Below, piece after piece: positions 52,301-56,742 of a stretch of 64,000 nucleotides of DNA. Numbering within the stretch: the stretch's first letter is position 1; each line of letters opens with the position of its first letter. This DNA is from Microvelia longipes. Its lineage: Eukaryota; Arthropoda; Insecta; Hemiptera; Veliidae. The notes under the pieces were generated by a model, which was given only the letters and a program-made list of their open reading frames with translations, was not told where the DNA came from and did not search any database. Made by a program: the position numbers and the translations under genes. The DNA lies in assembly GCA_018340805.1 (NCBI GenBank), contig JACMZG010001911.1, positions 55,240,781 to 55,304,780 of the forward strand. The letters are read 5' to 3'.

Positions 52301-53924
52301 ATCGAATAAAGAAAAATTAATCTTCTTAAAGTATTAATATCTTCTTAAGTAGTAAACACTTAAATTTAAATTGCTCAACAAGAGGAAAAGTGAATGCAAG
52401 AGATCTTACAAGATAAATGAAGAACAAGGTTATTTAATAAGTTATTTCATTAACATGCCTTAGCTTAATTGCTGTTGAAGTAAAGTAATAAACGTTATTA
52501 ACAGAGAGTTGGTTCATGTTGTAGAGTAAGTCAGTCAGAGTCAGTCTGTAAAGGTTGAATATATTTTTGCCTGAGAACATTTGTTACTGGACATTCAAGG
52601 AGGAAGTGGTGTAGAGTGTCTAAGTGAGATGTATACGTGGGACAGATTTCATCACCTCGTAACATGTAAACTTTAGTATGTAGATATATTTTAACTAAAT
52701 TAGAGCAAGAGAGTCTGAGCTGAGCAAGTACTCTAATTTTATGAATATGGCCTCTGACCTGTAAGTAAGGTTCTCCTAGAGAACAGAAGAGAGAGAGATT
52801 TCTGTATATTTAGTGTGGAGTGCTACGAGGCAGAAATAATAAACTTTACCAACATTTATTTTCTTAAAATACGTTTCTTTTAAAGCAACTAAATCAATCA
52901 CATATTTAGATCATAATTCAAGAATAATACAAATTAATAATAATCACACGTCACCAACATTACTTTTAAATTACTTAGTATTTACTAGGTAAATAACTTT
53001 TAGATTAATTAGGATTTCAATTTAAATGACCCCTTCAAAACATCGTGTCTTTTATTGTGTAGGTTTACTTAGGTTATAAGGAAGTTAAGAACAAAAAATA
53101 TGATTAATTAAATTGTCATTTCTTTGCATAATAACAAATTTACACTGAGAATAATTATATTTGAAAAGTTATTTGGTGGAAATTTGTATTATTTAAATGA
53201 AATAATACTTTGTAGAGAAGGTAATTCATTTAATACAATCGCCTCTCAAGGTACATAAAGCTTATCAGAGGATCAATCTAGATTCTTATAGCCTATTTAA
53301 CTAGCGTACTTAATATGATCCACATATTTAGTTTGCTGTGTGTATGTAGTAATTGTGTACTTAAGTTCTTCAGTCACACCGGGAATACACAAGTCAGACT
53401 GATTACAACTGACAATTTTACTATTCACTCAGCTACTTTGGAGAGCAACCAAATTGGTAAAGTGAACCCCCCCATTCAAAAATGAGAGGCTACTAAACAT
53501 TGGTATAACCTTCTCTTTGGTTACAATAGCTGCTAAAATGTTCTTCTTTTAACGCAGTCAAATCGACAACCCCAAATACACGGGTAAAGTCGCTTGTTAA
53601 TTCAATTCGACAAAATCTAGGGAAAACAAAAGTAAGATGCTCATATTTTCAGGCATCCTACACCTTTAGAATAAACTGTGACGCGCAGCCAAAGAAAAAT
53701 AAACAAAAACCATCAATACCAATGTAGTGATTACAGTATCTTATCACACACAAAATAAACAGACTGATCTGTAATCTCACAAATTATTTCCGTCATGTTT
53801 AGCATTTTTATAGCTTCATAATTATCAAATAAACTGAATAAGACTCATAAAGTTCGAAAACTACTAAAACTATTAGAAAAAGTTTACCATCAGGATTTTT
53901 AGCAGGGATTTGTTTCTTTGGCAT
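17764..53924 (-). CDS. Six-domain Myb/SANT-like (MSANTD/trihelix type) DNA-binding protein, 20 exons, 1030 residues
   Basis: Exons on the minus strand: 53924-53888, 51099-51013, 50190-50143, 49651-49580, 49176-49081, 48526-48260, 46890-46765, 44996-44821, 43575-43368, 41414-41343, 39246-39047, 37067-36821, 34761-34657, 34197-33886, 32853-32806, 31294-31102, 30075-29909, 21549-21496, 20042-19769, 18067-17764. All 19 introns are GT-AG. Lengths sum to 3093 nt, an exact multiple of three, with no internal stop. Start MPKKQIPAKNPD; acidic leader to residue 113; Myb/SANT-like domains at about 114-202, 245-330, 397-500, 581-684, 701-820 and 839-929; coiled-coil end to 1030. Each domain has the Trp of helix 1 (W-T/N-x-x-N/K-I), a central W or F and the K-W/F-R-N-L helix. 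Proteins of this class bind DNA in the nucleus, often as partners of PIF/Harbinger nucleases. I know of no named gene with six such domains. Single small linker exons could be wrong, but phase agreement across all junctions is strong evidence. Confidence 0.85.
18235..19465 (+). repeat. Family A copy with internal 57-bp tandem expansion (18777-19390)
   Basis: The left half matches other family A copies (TTAGGTGATCCATTAAAGG, GTCTGTATGTGTGTGCGTC) and the right end has GGTACCCCGTACCCG. The middle is a tandem array of about ten units of 57 bp starting TTCTGAGGACAAGCGAAGGG and containing CATGCTGTAGCACATTTGG. The unit is the family's own TGAGGACAAGCGAAG segment, so the array grew inside the element after insertion. 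It fills the last intron of the Myb/SANT gene. Confidence 0.85.
19769..20042 (-). CDS. Myb/SANT gene, exon 19: sixth Myb/SANT-like domain
   Basis: It begins KLWNSHNTKLLILCREQF, then NNSWVKVHERM, then DFPGSVEDCSRKWRNLTTTY, and closes with ETWQWFFLMDRYF. These are the helix 1 Trp, helix 2 and helix 3 with the K-W-R-N-L signature, plus the extra aromatic helix typical of trihelix-type domains. The domain is encoded in a single exon. Entry is phase 1 and exit phase 2, so unlike most other exons it cannot be skipped without a frameshift. Confidence 0.88.
20138..21130. repeat. 41-bp pyrimidine-rich minisatellite
   Basis: About 24 imperfect units containing CTCCCTCCCATGTGTTCC and CTATAGCCTTCACTC fill the intron between exons 18 and 19 of the Myb/SANT gene. 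The plus strand is strongly pyrimidine-rich, so the pre-mRNA of the minus-strand gene would be purine-rich here. Open frames across it are repeat translations and not genes. Confidence 0.92.
21496..21549 (-). CDS. Myb/SANT gene, exon 18: short linker
   Basis: An 18-residue linker (DAENMGLSDFEFDGTNSG) between domains five and six. The acceptor is TATTTCAG and the donor A|GTAAGT. The phase is 1 on both sides. The intron upstream of it is the 8.4-kb one holding the satellite. Confidence 0.7.
21980..22060. repeat. TA microsatellite
   Basis: Nearly pure TA dinucleotide run at the left edge of the satellite-bearing region. Confidence 0.9.
22075..22235. repeat. Roughly 140-bp repeat monomer at left flank of the satellite
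   Basis: AAAAGTTTAAACCTAGACTA, ATAACAGTAGGGGATTAG and GATTTTGTACACTAATTATA match in order the monomers at 28925-29480. Thus the 37-bp satellite is bounded on both sides by the same older repeat. Confidence 0.65.
22236..28925. repeat. 37-bp satellite array, about 6.7 kb
   Basis: Some 180 tandem units of about 37 bp with core ATCTCTCGGAATAATTAG followed by CTTGGAATCTAATTG. Many units carry one- or two-base indels or partial deletions, interspersed with perfect ones. It lies wholly in the intron between exons 17 and 18 of the Myb/SANT gene. No coding capacity. The dense random-looking indels may partly be sequencing or assembly error. Confidence 0.97.
28925..29480. repeat. Array of about four diverged 140-bp monomers
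   Basis: Successive units carry GACTAAACTYTAMACTTA, CTCATAGGTC, TCATCGAAATTCGTG-like and AATAGGGGATTAGAGTAAAA blocks in the same order. Inverted relatives occur at 56150-56620. The segment TTGGAATCTAATCAATGGATC within the unit resembles the 37-bp satellite core, suggesting the satellite derives from this repeat. Confidence 0.7.
29792..29840. repeat. Short perfect hairpin
   Basis: GGCTTGAGAATATCCAGA and TCTGGATATTCTCAAGCC are exact reverse complements (18 bp) separated by 13 bases. The hairpin lies about 70 bp from the exon 17 donor of the Myb/SANT gene. Confidence 0.85.
29909..31294 (-). CDS. Myb/SANT gene, exons 16 and 17: fifth Myb/SANT-like domain
   Basis: Exon 16 (31294-31102) gives KMWTSKKIRLLLNVREE, SGVWQIIRDRI and CNDKFRNLLGTY. 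Exon 17 (30075-29909) continues RTNKKRRDKMGRDHVYWPWF, DDVDRIM and an acidic linker (DLSDIEDDEDNSNS). The intron splits the Arg codon after GTY in phase 2. The YWPWFDDVDRI end matches WPWFRDMHRIL of domain one, the strongest sign that the domains are internal duplicates. Confidence 0.88.
30118..30262. mobile_element. Short MITE with AGTTGACAGC ends
   Basis: The left end ATTAGTTGACAGCTTAGGG and the right end CACGCTGTCAACTGATTATA are inverted. The first internal bases (AAAATAATG) match the larger element at 39660-40552, so both belong to one family. Confidence 0.65.
30660..30995 (+). repeat. Family A fragment
   Basis: It carries TGACCACTGAGAATAAAACA, GAAAATAAGCAAAGCAAGTC and GGGTACCCTATACCTGATT, corresponding to the 3' half of full copies. 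Confidence 0.55.
31330..31490. repeat. Conserved 145-bp dispersed repeat, copy 1
   Basis: CAACTGCTCAAGTTATGAAG, CCTTAAGCA, TGCTAAGCACGGAAAC and GGAAATTCGCCCGACATG occur in the same order, inverted, at 59345-59490. Class unknown. Confidence 0.6.
31500..32090. repeat. Diverged interspersed repeats
   Basis: GCTGTCTCAGCAAACTGGG, TTAATGATGTCACA and TTTTCAATAGGGTTCGTG are shared with 12780-13015 and 58745-58810. No gene seen. Confidence 0.4.
32085..32160. repeat. AC/TA microsatellite
   Basis: An (AC)n run followed by (TA)n. A region without recognised features (32160-32800) follows up to exon 15 of the Myb/SANT gene. Confidence 0.9.
32806..32853 (-). CDS. Myb/SANT gene, exon 15: short acidic linker
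   Basis: A 16-residue exon (GGLSQESEEETNEKGI) between domains four and five. Acceptor TTTTTCAG, donor A|GTAAGT, phase 1 on both sides. Its acidic composition matches the other linker exons. Confidence 0.7.
33230..33805 (+). repeat. Family A copy interrupted by a SINE (33328-33562)
   Basis: Left part: TTGAAATTTGGTACAAGTAT and CATACCAAGTTTT. Right part after the SINE: GAGCATGGTCAGTGCTATAT, GAGGACAAGCGAAGCAAGTC and AGGTACCCCGTACCC. The SINE is thus younger than the family A insertion. Confidence 0.7.
33328..33562 (-). repeat. tRNA-derived SINE, family S, copy 1
   Basis: Read on the minus strand it opens with TGGCCGAGGTCGTTAGAGCG (box A type), then ATGGAGGTCTGGGGTTCGCA with box B GGTTCGCATCC, a class II tRNA-like head. 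It ends with an (ATT)n-type tail. Copies with the same layout are at 49712-49943 and, more diverged, 42440-42660. It inserted into family A. Confidence 0.85.
33886..34197 (-). CDS. Myb/SANT gene, exon 14: fourth Myb/SANT-like domain
   Basis: RMWNERNIALLIKARGS (helix 1), KMFWRNVRKRILLEDPSF (helix 2), then EQCWVKWRNLVQTYNVNKRR (helix 3) and VGWEWFIPIDKIM, followed by an acidic tail. The whole domain is in one 312-bp exon flanked by phase-1 introns, donor G|GTGAGT. It is the best-preserved domain of the six. Confidence 0.9.
34657..34761 (-). CDS. Myb/SANT gene, exon 13: Ser/Thr-rich linker
   Basis: A 35-residue exon (ADTPGSGNMTLISETPSTS and following) with acceptor TAGTAG and donor A|GTAAGT. 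Phase 1 on both sides. Its low complexity means only phase and splice sites support it. Confidence 0.6.
34830..35400. other. Intron sequence, no gene recognised
   Basis: A G-run (34917-34924) and unique-looking sequence with a few CG-containing segments (CCCCGCCGCGCTAGTGTCGA at 35207). No domain or splice-supported exon found. Confidence 0.45.
35405..36120 (-). repeat. Family A, near full-length copy, inverted
   Basis: Starts at 35430 with GGGTACAGGGTACCTCGGAA (inverted right end), passes GACTCGCTTTGCTCATCCTC and ACAGACAGACAACTTTGTC, and ends with CACAATACTTTTCTTAAAAT (inverted left end). No open frame. Confidence 0.75.
36235..36752 (-). repeat. tRNA-derived SINE (second family)
   Basis: On the minus strand the head is GTGGTGTAGTGGTTAAGG (box A type), and GGGTTCAATCCCAGCACGGG (box B GGTTCAATCC) follows. 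The body has GTGGTCTCGAGCCTGTGC and a segment shared with 8400-8650. It lacks a tRNA acceptor stem pairing, so it is a SINE and not a tRNA gene. Confidence 0.8.
36821..39246 (-). CDS. Myb/SANT gene, exons 11 and 12: third Myb/SANT-like domain and acidic linker
   Basis: Exon 11 (39246-39047): GLWTKRNIELLILARCQCEE, DNWTLVRDTIQ, then ACADKWKALIKVYHM. Exon 12 (37067-36821): VNEKKKTSKRDLHWEWYDAM, DKALW, then an Asp/His-rich linker with IDHTVANNVIVIQETEDG. The intron interrupts helix 3 in phase 0 at the same place as in domain two. It holds the 27-bp array. Confidence 0.88.
38447..38900. repeat. 27-bp tandem array
   Basis: About 17 units containing GGGTGGGATTATAGGGCAAA then TTTAAAA. Because 27 is divisible by three, the array stays open as a nine-residue repeat, but it lies in an intron of the opposite-strand gene and has no coding signs. 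Confidence 0.95.
39660..40552. mobile_element. Non-autonomous DNA transposon with terminal inverted repeats
   Basis: The left end ACACACGGCTAAAGTCAG, then TTGACAGCG, is inverted at the right end as GCTGTCAACTGATTTTAGCC and GTGTGT. The 0.9-kb interior is AT-rich and encodes nothing recognisable. It is related to the 145-bp element at 30118-30262. Confidence 0.75.
40555..41191 (-). mobile_element. 5'-truncated non-LTR retrotransposon: reverse transcriptase C-terminus with pentanucleotide tail
   Basis: A 181-codon frame (41191-40646) starts inside the reverse transcriptase thumb: INTGVYVLRKLKDYLPQKN, IYFAFIQSHCAYGILIWGH, then LQKRSLRIIEG and the end ETRTSNVLSIPKHRLK. It is intact to its stop. 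A (TTATC)n tail (plus strand ATAAG repeats, 40555-40578) marks the 3' end. It directly abuts the right end of the transposon at 39660-40552. Same clade as the element at 1-467. Confidence 0.88.
41343..41414 (-). CDS. Myb/SANT gene, exon 10: short linker
   Basis: A 24-residue exon (SHQSFKAVKTEFFSEDKVAQ and four more) between domains two and three. Acceptor TTTTAAG, donor G|GTAAAG, phase 1 both sides. The acceptor is weaker than the others; this exon is among the less certain ones. Confidence 0.5.
41500..42050. repeat. Inverted-repeat element with one direct duplicate
   Basis: GAGTTTTGCAAAACATGAAT, ATAATTGTGCGAGAGACACC and AAGCAAAATGCAATG occur at 41510-41610, again at 41825-41920, and inverted at 41955-42025. 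The pair 41825/42025 forms a hairpin with a centre near 41930. Confidence 0.65.
42440..42660 (-). repeat. tRNA-derived SINE, family S, diverged copy
   Basis: CATCAGGGTATTCACCCTGC, GGGAACAACCTCAGGTGG and GTTGCGAACCCCGGACCTC match the family S copies at 33328 and 49712; the tRNA-like head is decayed. Confidence 0.65.
42880..43320 (+). repeat. Dispersed repeat ending in a GT microsatellite
   Basis: AGTAAGTCAGTCAGTCAGG followed by TCGGGAAAAGGGTGTCGTC, GGCACTGCCGTGCCCCCAGG and (GT)n/(ATGT)n. The GTCAGTCAGTCAG motif is common in dispersed invertebrate elements. No protein seen. Confidence 0.45.
43368..44996 (-). CDS. Myb/SANT gene, exons 8 and 9: second Myb/SANT-like domain and acidic linker
   Basis: Exon 8 (44996-44821): GWTEDNVTLLINVCQQF, KLWKAIKSRMTHLDPEF, VYSQWKAL. 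Exon 9 (43575-43368): VKEYKTTSRAMRKRYLDG, PPWHNALDNLL, then a strongly acidic stretch (EENDDDEDY). The intron falls inside helix 3 in phase 0, as in domain three, which supports an ancestral duplication of the exon pair. Confidence 0.87.
45180..45790 (-). pseudogene. Non-LTR retrotransposon remnant (RNase H end)
   Basis: On the minus strand IAICSDSQVALQAL, then MWVHRLTGIPGNGKAGEIA with KEGAS match the end of the RNase H domain of R1/I/Jockey-like elements (SDS and WV-GH-GI-GN-AD patterns). Downstream residues (MDWFRRQAK) belong to the following connection. Stops interrupt the rest. Confidence 0.8.
46395..46745 (-). repeat. Family A, 5' half, inverted
   Basis: GAGTCATGATTGTGGGTTAA, CTAGGAGCTACAAAGATAAC, GGAGGCCTTAAAAACAC and ATACACCTATGGTATAAATG are the inverted left half of family A. 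Confidence 0.65.
46765..48526 (-). CDS. Myb/SANT gene, exons 6 and 7: first Myb/SANT-like domain and following basic segment
   Basis: Exon 6 (48526-48260): QTVWTDENIKLLLDARWE, SSKPWKHILKKMKLKKPDF, GMKFRNLCGTYRQ, then TWPWFRDMHRIL. Donor A|GTAAGT. Exon 7 (46890-46765): SYKDKKKPAKGYYPAMHRLV and NEATFSPSKHF, a basic segment that keeps an aromatic-His pattern like a decayed domain end. Both exons are phase 1-1. Confidence 0.87.
46905..48165. other. Intron sequence, no gene recognised
   Basis: AT-rich sequence between exons 6 and 7. Near 48110-48150, CACGGACCCTCGGGGGTCTT is unusually GC-rich but matches no gene I recognise. Confidence 0.45.
48173..48247. repeat. 19-bp tandem repeat
   Basis: Four near-perfect units of GCATACTATGCAAACGTAA. 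The array ends 12 bp from the exon 6 donor of the Myb/SANT gene. Confidence 0.95.
49081..49176 (-). CDS. Myb/SANT gene, exon 5: acidic linker
   Basis: A 32-residue exon very rich in Asp/Glu (EDDELIEDEEENLYEEDF, then Ser-rich). Acceptor TTATTTCAG, donor A|GTAAAT, phase 1 both sides. The composition resembles an acidic activation or chromatin-binding segment; that role is inference. Confidence 0.75.
49580..49651 (-). CDS. Myb/SANT gene, exon 4
   Basis: 24 residues: VLLETVIDEAHVPTLKKIKQ and EVTT. The IKQEV end resembles a sumoylation consensus (I-K-x-E). Acceptor AATTTTCAG, donor G|GTAACT, phase 1 both sides. Confidence 0.7.
49712..49943 (-). repeat. tRNA-derived SINE, family S, copy 2
   Basis: On the minus strand: TCCGTGGCCGAGGTCGTTAA (box A type), ACTGGGGTTCGCATCCCAGG (box B), body with CGTAACGGTTGCTACTACC and a tail of ATT/ATC units. 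Very close to the copy at 33328-33562, so the family was recently active. Confidence 0.85.
50143..50190 (-). CDS. Myb/SANT gene, exon 3
   Basis: 16 residues: EVFLDEIIVPNIEAEE. It resembles exon 4 (LLETVIDEAHVPTL), so the two look like duplicated micro-exons. Acceptor CTTTTTAG, donor G|GTATAT, phase 1 both sides. Confidence 0.7.
51013..51099 (-). CDS. Myb/SANT gene, exon 2
   Basis: 29 residues: GVSQQVHDIHDYCSKTDDDK and QDPSHQTNE. Acceptor TTATGTAG, donor G|GTAAAC, phase 1 both sides. No known domain. Confidence 0.7.
51270..51420. repeat. 25-bp tandem repeat
   Basis: About five units of AATGATCTGACCCATACTTA plus five bases, in intron 1 of the Myb/SANT gene. A run of about 16 C follows at 51501-51516. 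Confidence 0.92.
51740..52060. mobile_element. Palindrome P5 with hammerhead-like core
   Basis: Outer arms AATAACAATTAAATTGATGA and TCATCAATTTAATTGTTATT are exact complements. Inside, the minus strand has ACTGACGAAGCACAGGATCC and CTGGGCAAAAGC, i.e. CTGACGA, a 7-bp stem with one mismatch, then AAAA in place of GAAA. The centre near 51870 is poorly conserved. Confidence 0.65.
52530..52760 (-). pseudogene. Non-LTR retrotransposon remnant (C-terminal zinc-binding end)
   Basis: On the minus strand MLRGDEICPTYTSHLDTLHH and FLLECPVTNVLR follow the C-x-x-(x)-H-C pattern at the end of RNase H-bearing non-LTR ORFs. It is a short relic in intron 1. Confidence 0.7.
53000..53300. repeat. Diverged copy of the transposon interior at 56847-57292
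   Basis: GGTTATAAGGAAGTT, AATTAAATTGTCATTTCTTT and GCATAATAACAAA occur in the same order as at 57005-57090; later blocks (CTCAAGGTACATAAAGC, GATCAATCTAGATTC) also match. The terminal inverted repeats are not recognisable. Confidence 0.6.
53888..53924 (-). CDS. Myb/SANT gene, exon 1 with start codon
   Basis: ATG at 53924-53922 opens MPKKQIPAKNPD, a short basic start, then donor G|GTAAAC in phase 1. Of the ATGs near the promoter it is the one whose downstream phase fits exon 2. The basic residues may help nuclear import. Confidence 0.72.
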
Positions 53925-54119
53925 GATTCCTATATTCTTGCTCACTATTTTTTTAACACATCAAACCGTAATAAAATCAAAATAAGAAATTATTTCTTAA
54001 ACGCATTATAAATTGCATTAATTAAATTAATAATAATTAATAAAAACAAAACACACTTTAAAATATTTGTTTAAAAAAAATTAACCGCCGAAATAGAAAT
54101 AATTTTCAACAAAATGCAA

Positions 54120-54245
54120 GTTGAAAGCAGATGAGAAAACGAGTTTGGACCTCGGATTTCAGAAATAATCGAAGAACAGACGCTGCAACATGGCGGACAC
54201 CGGAGCAAAGCGGACCTCGCACGAGGCACCCTGTGACGTCACACT
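54120..54245 (-). promoter_or_regulatory. Probable promoter of the Myb/SANT gene, with CRE and ATGGCGG motif
   Basis: About 120 bp locally rich in C, G and CpG in otherwise AT-rich DNA, 200-320 bp upstream of the start codon. It contains the palindromic CRE TGACGTCA at 54234-54241 and CAACATGGCGGAC (YY1-like) at 54187-54199. Both motifs are typical of CpG-type housekeeping promoters. Direction is inferred from the gene on the left; a short frame begins to the right at 55240, so it might be bidirectional. Confidence 0.5.
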
Positions 54246-54499
54246 GACTCAACAAAATTTATTTACTTGAAGTAAATAAATTTATTAAATTACCTTTTAC
54301 TTAGTATTTAAATTTTATAAATTAAATATCCTTGATAGATGTTTTAAGACGTCTTTAAACAAATAAACAAGATTTTGTTGCTTTTTTCGACTTTTGATAA
54401 AGGTTGATATTTTCCCGCCTTTATTTAACAGGTTAGTTCTAATCTAAAATGAGCTCATTTTTCCTTTAAAAAAAATTACAAATCATCTCACATAATAGT

Positions 54500-54960
54500 T
54501 ATTTGTCTATTATATGAGATAAATAACAAGGCCGGGAAATGGAATATTACTGATTAGTTAAACATTTTGTCCTAGTGCCAAAGGCAAGGGTAGGTTACAG
54601 AAATTAGCTGAAGAGGTGCAGCCATGGAAGGTAATATTAAATTGACTATTAATATAATATTAAATTTGTAATATTAAGTCCAAGAGAAATTGCTGTATAC
54701 GCGTCAGTAATGTTTCCTTTCCTGCCTTGATGCATACAATATTTTATCTGACCACACTCGGAGGACCCGACCCTTAAAAATTCGAAAGATAAAATTATTT
54801 ATCTGCTCACGGCAGGAAAATGAAGCATTACTGAACTAATTTTAGGCGAGAAAGTAGCATTTCCCAGATCGGCTGGTAATTAGTCATGAATGACTGCACT
54901 TTACCTGCCTAAGCAGGAAAGTAACATTTCCCAGCCGCCCCTGCCTATGCTGGTAAAGAA
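54500..54960. repeat. Cluster of related GGGAAATG/CATTTCCC segments
   Basis: GCCGGGAAATGGAATATTAC, GGAAAATGAAGCATTACTG, GAAAGTAGCATTTCCCAG and GAAAGTAACATTTCCCAGCC are variants of one 20-bp block in both orientations. Class unknown. Confidence 0.5.
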
Positions 54961-55239
54961 AGTTAATAGATAATTTCTGTAAACACGATTAGTTAAAAAT
55001 AAAAATCCTGTTGAATTTATTTAATAATTTATATAATTAAAATTAAAATAAAACAATTTGTCATGTAAATCTTTAATTAGAAATAAATTTTATTGATTAT
55101 ATTAAAGACAACACTTTTTGTCTTGGGTTTATTATCTCATCTTTTTTTGTCAAGTCATTTACTACTTTTATCATACGAACCCGTATTTAATACAGTTTAA
55201 AAGTTAGTTTATTCTATAGCGATTCTATAGTGTTTTGTG

Positions 55240-55413
55240 ATGAATATCGTCGAAGATATAGACGAACTTTTGGAACATACTCCGCCGGATGTTTTAGAAA
55301 TAGCTACAAATGCCAAAGAGAGCCTACTACCCGGCAAATCAGGAAGTAAGTACCTCAAAGCATATGAAGTGTTCAAAGCGATTGTTAAGTTTGTAACTTA
55401 TGAACAAGAAACT
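55240..55413 (+). CDS. Short ORF like the N-terminus of tyrosine-recombinase (Crypton/ZMYM-type) proteins; fragment
   Basis: 57 residues. ATNAKESLLPGKSGSKYLKA then YEVFKAI follows the pattern A-x-x-LLP-x-KS-x-x-RYE-x-x-Y-x-x-F seen at the start of many insect proteins derived from tyrosine-recombinase transposons. It ends at a TAG after VTYEQET, so the core-binding and catalytic parts are absent. A GTAAGT inside GGAAGTAAGT could act as a donor in phase 1, but the frame continuing across it fits the family better. Likely a transposon relic, or a first exon. Confidence 0.5.
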
Positions 55414-55419
55414 TAGTCA

Positions 55420-56150
55420 AGTTTCTTGTTTTGAATGTCAATTCTCGAGGAATAGTTTTTATTCTTATCATACCATATTTTTGGGTAAATAAAAGTAGTA
55501 GTTGTGGGACAGAAGGTCCAAATTTAATTATTTTTGTATCTTTTGTACTCTGTTATTGTATTTTATACTAAGTGGGGGAAAAAATAAAAGTGGTCCTTTT
55601 TGATTTTTTCTTGATTTGATAAGTAGACAATCAACAATGAAAATCTTAAATCGTTTCTGACTTTTACTGAGAATACAATAATTTTCTTAACTATATAGGC
55701 CATGATTAAAAAAAATTCTGAGGCAAAATACAACAATTTATTTAGTATTACTTTAGCACTTATCTACACCGTTGCGTTAATTATAATAATTTTTCCTATG
55801 TATCATATTTATTATATCCTATGTATAAATATTTATAAATTAATAAAATTCCATTATATTTGCATATCTTCCTAAAAAAAATTTAAATAAATAATTTTTT
55901 CAATAAAACAATTATATGTCATGCAAAAACACTGGTTCCCTGTAAATTAAACCAATTTCAACAAATTTCTTGAAAAATTATATCTATTATATATGAAGCT
56001 TTGTAGCCTAATCATATTAAACCCGCTTTATTTTAAAACAGACCTCAATTAGACAAATAATGTGACTATTTTGACCAATGCGTTACTAAAAACCTTGTAT
56101 TCGCAAACAGAGACTAAGAAGATGACTGTTCTGCCCTATAAGTATAAGCA
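55420..56150. other. AT-rich region, no gene recognised
   Basis: Very AT-rich; short frames without recognisable content. Confidence 0.5.
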
Positions 56151-56620
56151 CTTAAAGTTGAATACCTATGTAGTCATGGCTTTTCAATTAGATTCCAAGC
56201 TGTATTCAATAAGAATTTTATTTTGGAACAGCTCTCAATCGAACGAGTTAATCCTGACCTATGAATAGTTGTAGTTAAAAGTATGGTCATGATCCGTTGA
56301 TTAGATTCTGAGCTGTAAGCACTCAAAATTGGGATTACACTTCCCTATCATTTCAAAGCGAATCTTGATGAGACATAATAGAGAAAGGTATCTATTGTGA
56401 CTAATCACACTCAGACTTATTAGCATTTGAAGTTTTAAGTTTAGTCAAGATCTATTGATTAGATTCTGAGCTTTAAGCATTCAAAACTTATTTTTTACTC
56501 TAATCTCCTATTGCTATTCATGAACAAATTTCGATGAGACATAAAAAGTGTTCATTATAAGTCGTCTAAGTGTAGACTTTAGTCAAGATCAATCAAGATA
56601 GATGACGGTATAATTTTTTT
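56150..56620 (-). repeat. Inverted array of the 140-bp satellite-flanking repeat
   Basis: GTTTAGTCAAGATCTATTGATT, shortened to its core TCAAGATCTATTGATTAGAT, plus TGATGAGACATAATAGAG and CTCTAATCTCCTATTG, recur about every 130-150 bp and are reverse complements of blocks in 28925-29480. Thus a second, inverted cluster lies 27 kb away on the other side of the Myb/SANT gene promoter. Confidence 0.6.
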
Positions 56621-56742
56621 AATTTTTTAACTCGTTAAAAAATTAAAGTGGATCGGCCAAATTTTATCAACTTATTGATCTCTATTTTATTTAAGTTGCT
56701 CGGGTGTAAATTTAATGTAAATACATTAAATGCCAGTAAACG

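Noticed and set aside
17764..53924. Interpretation as six separate single-domain transposon genes
   Set aside because: Only one start-type exon and one stop-type exon were found, all intermediate phases agree, and no transposon ends separate the domains.
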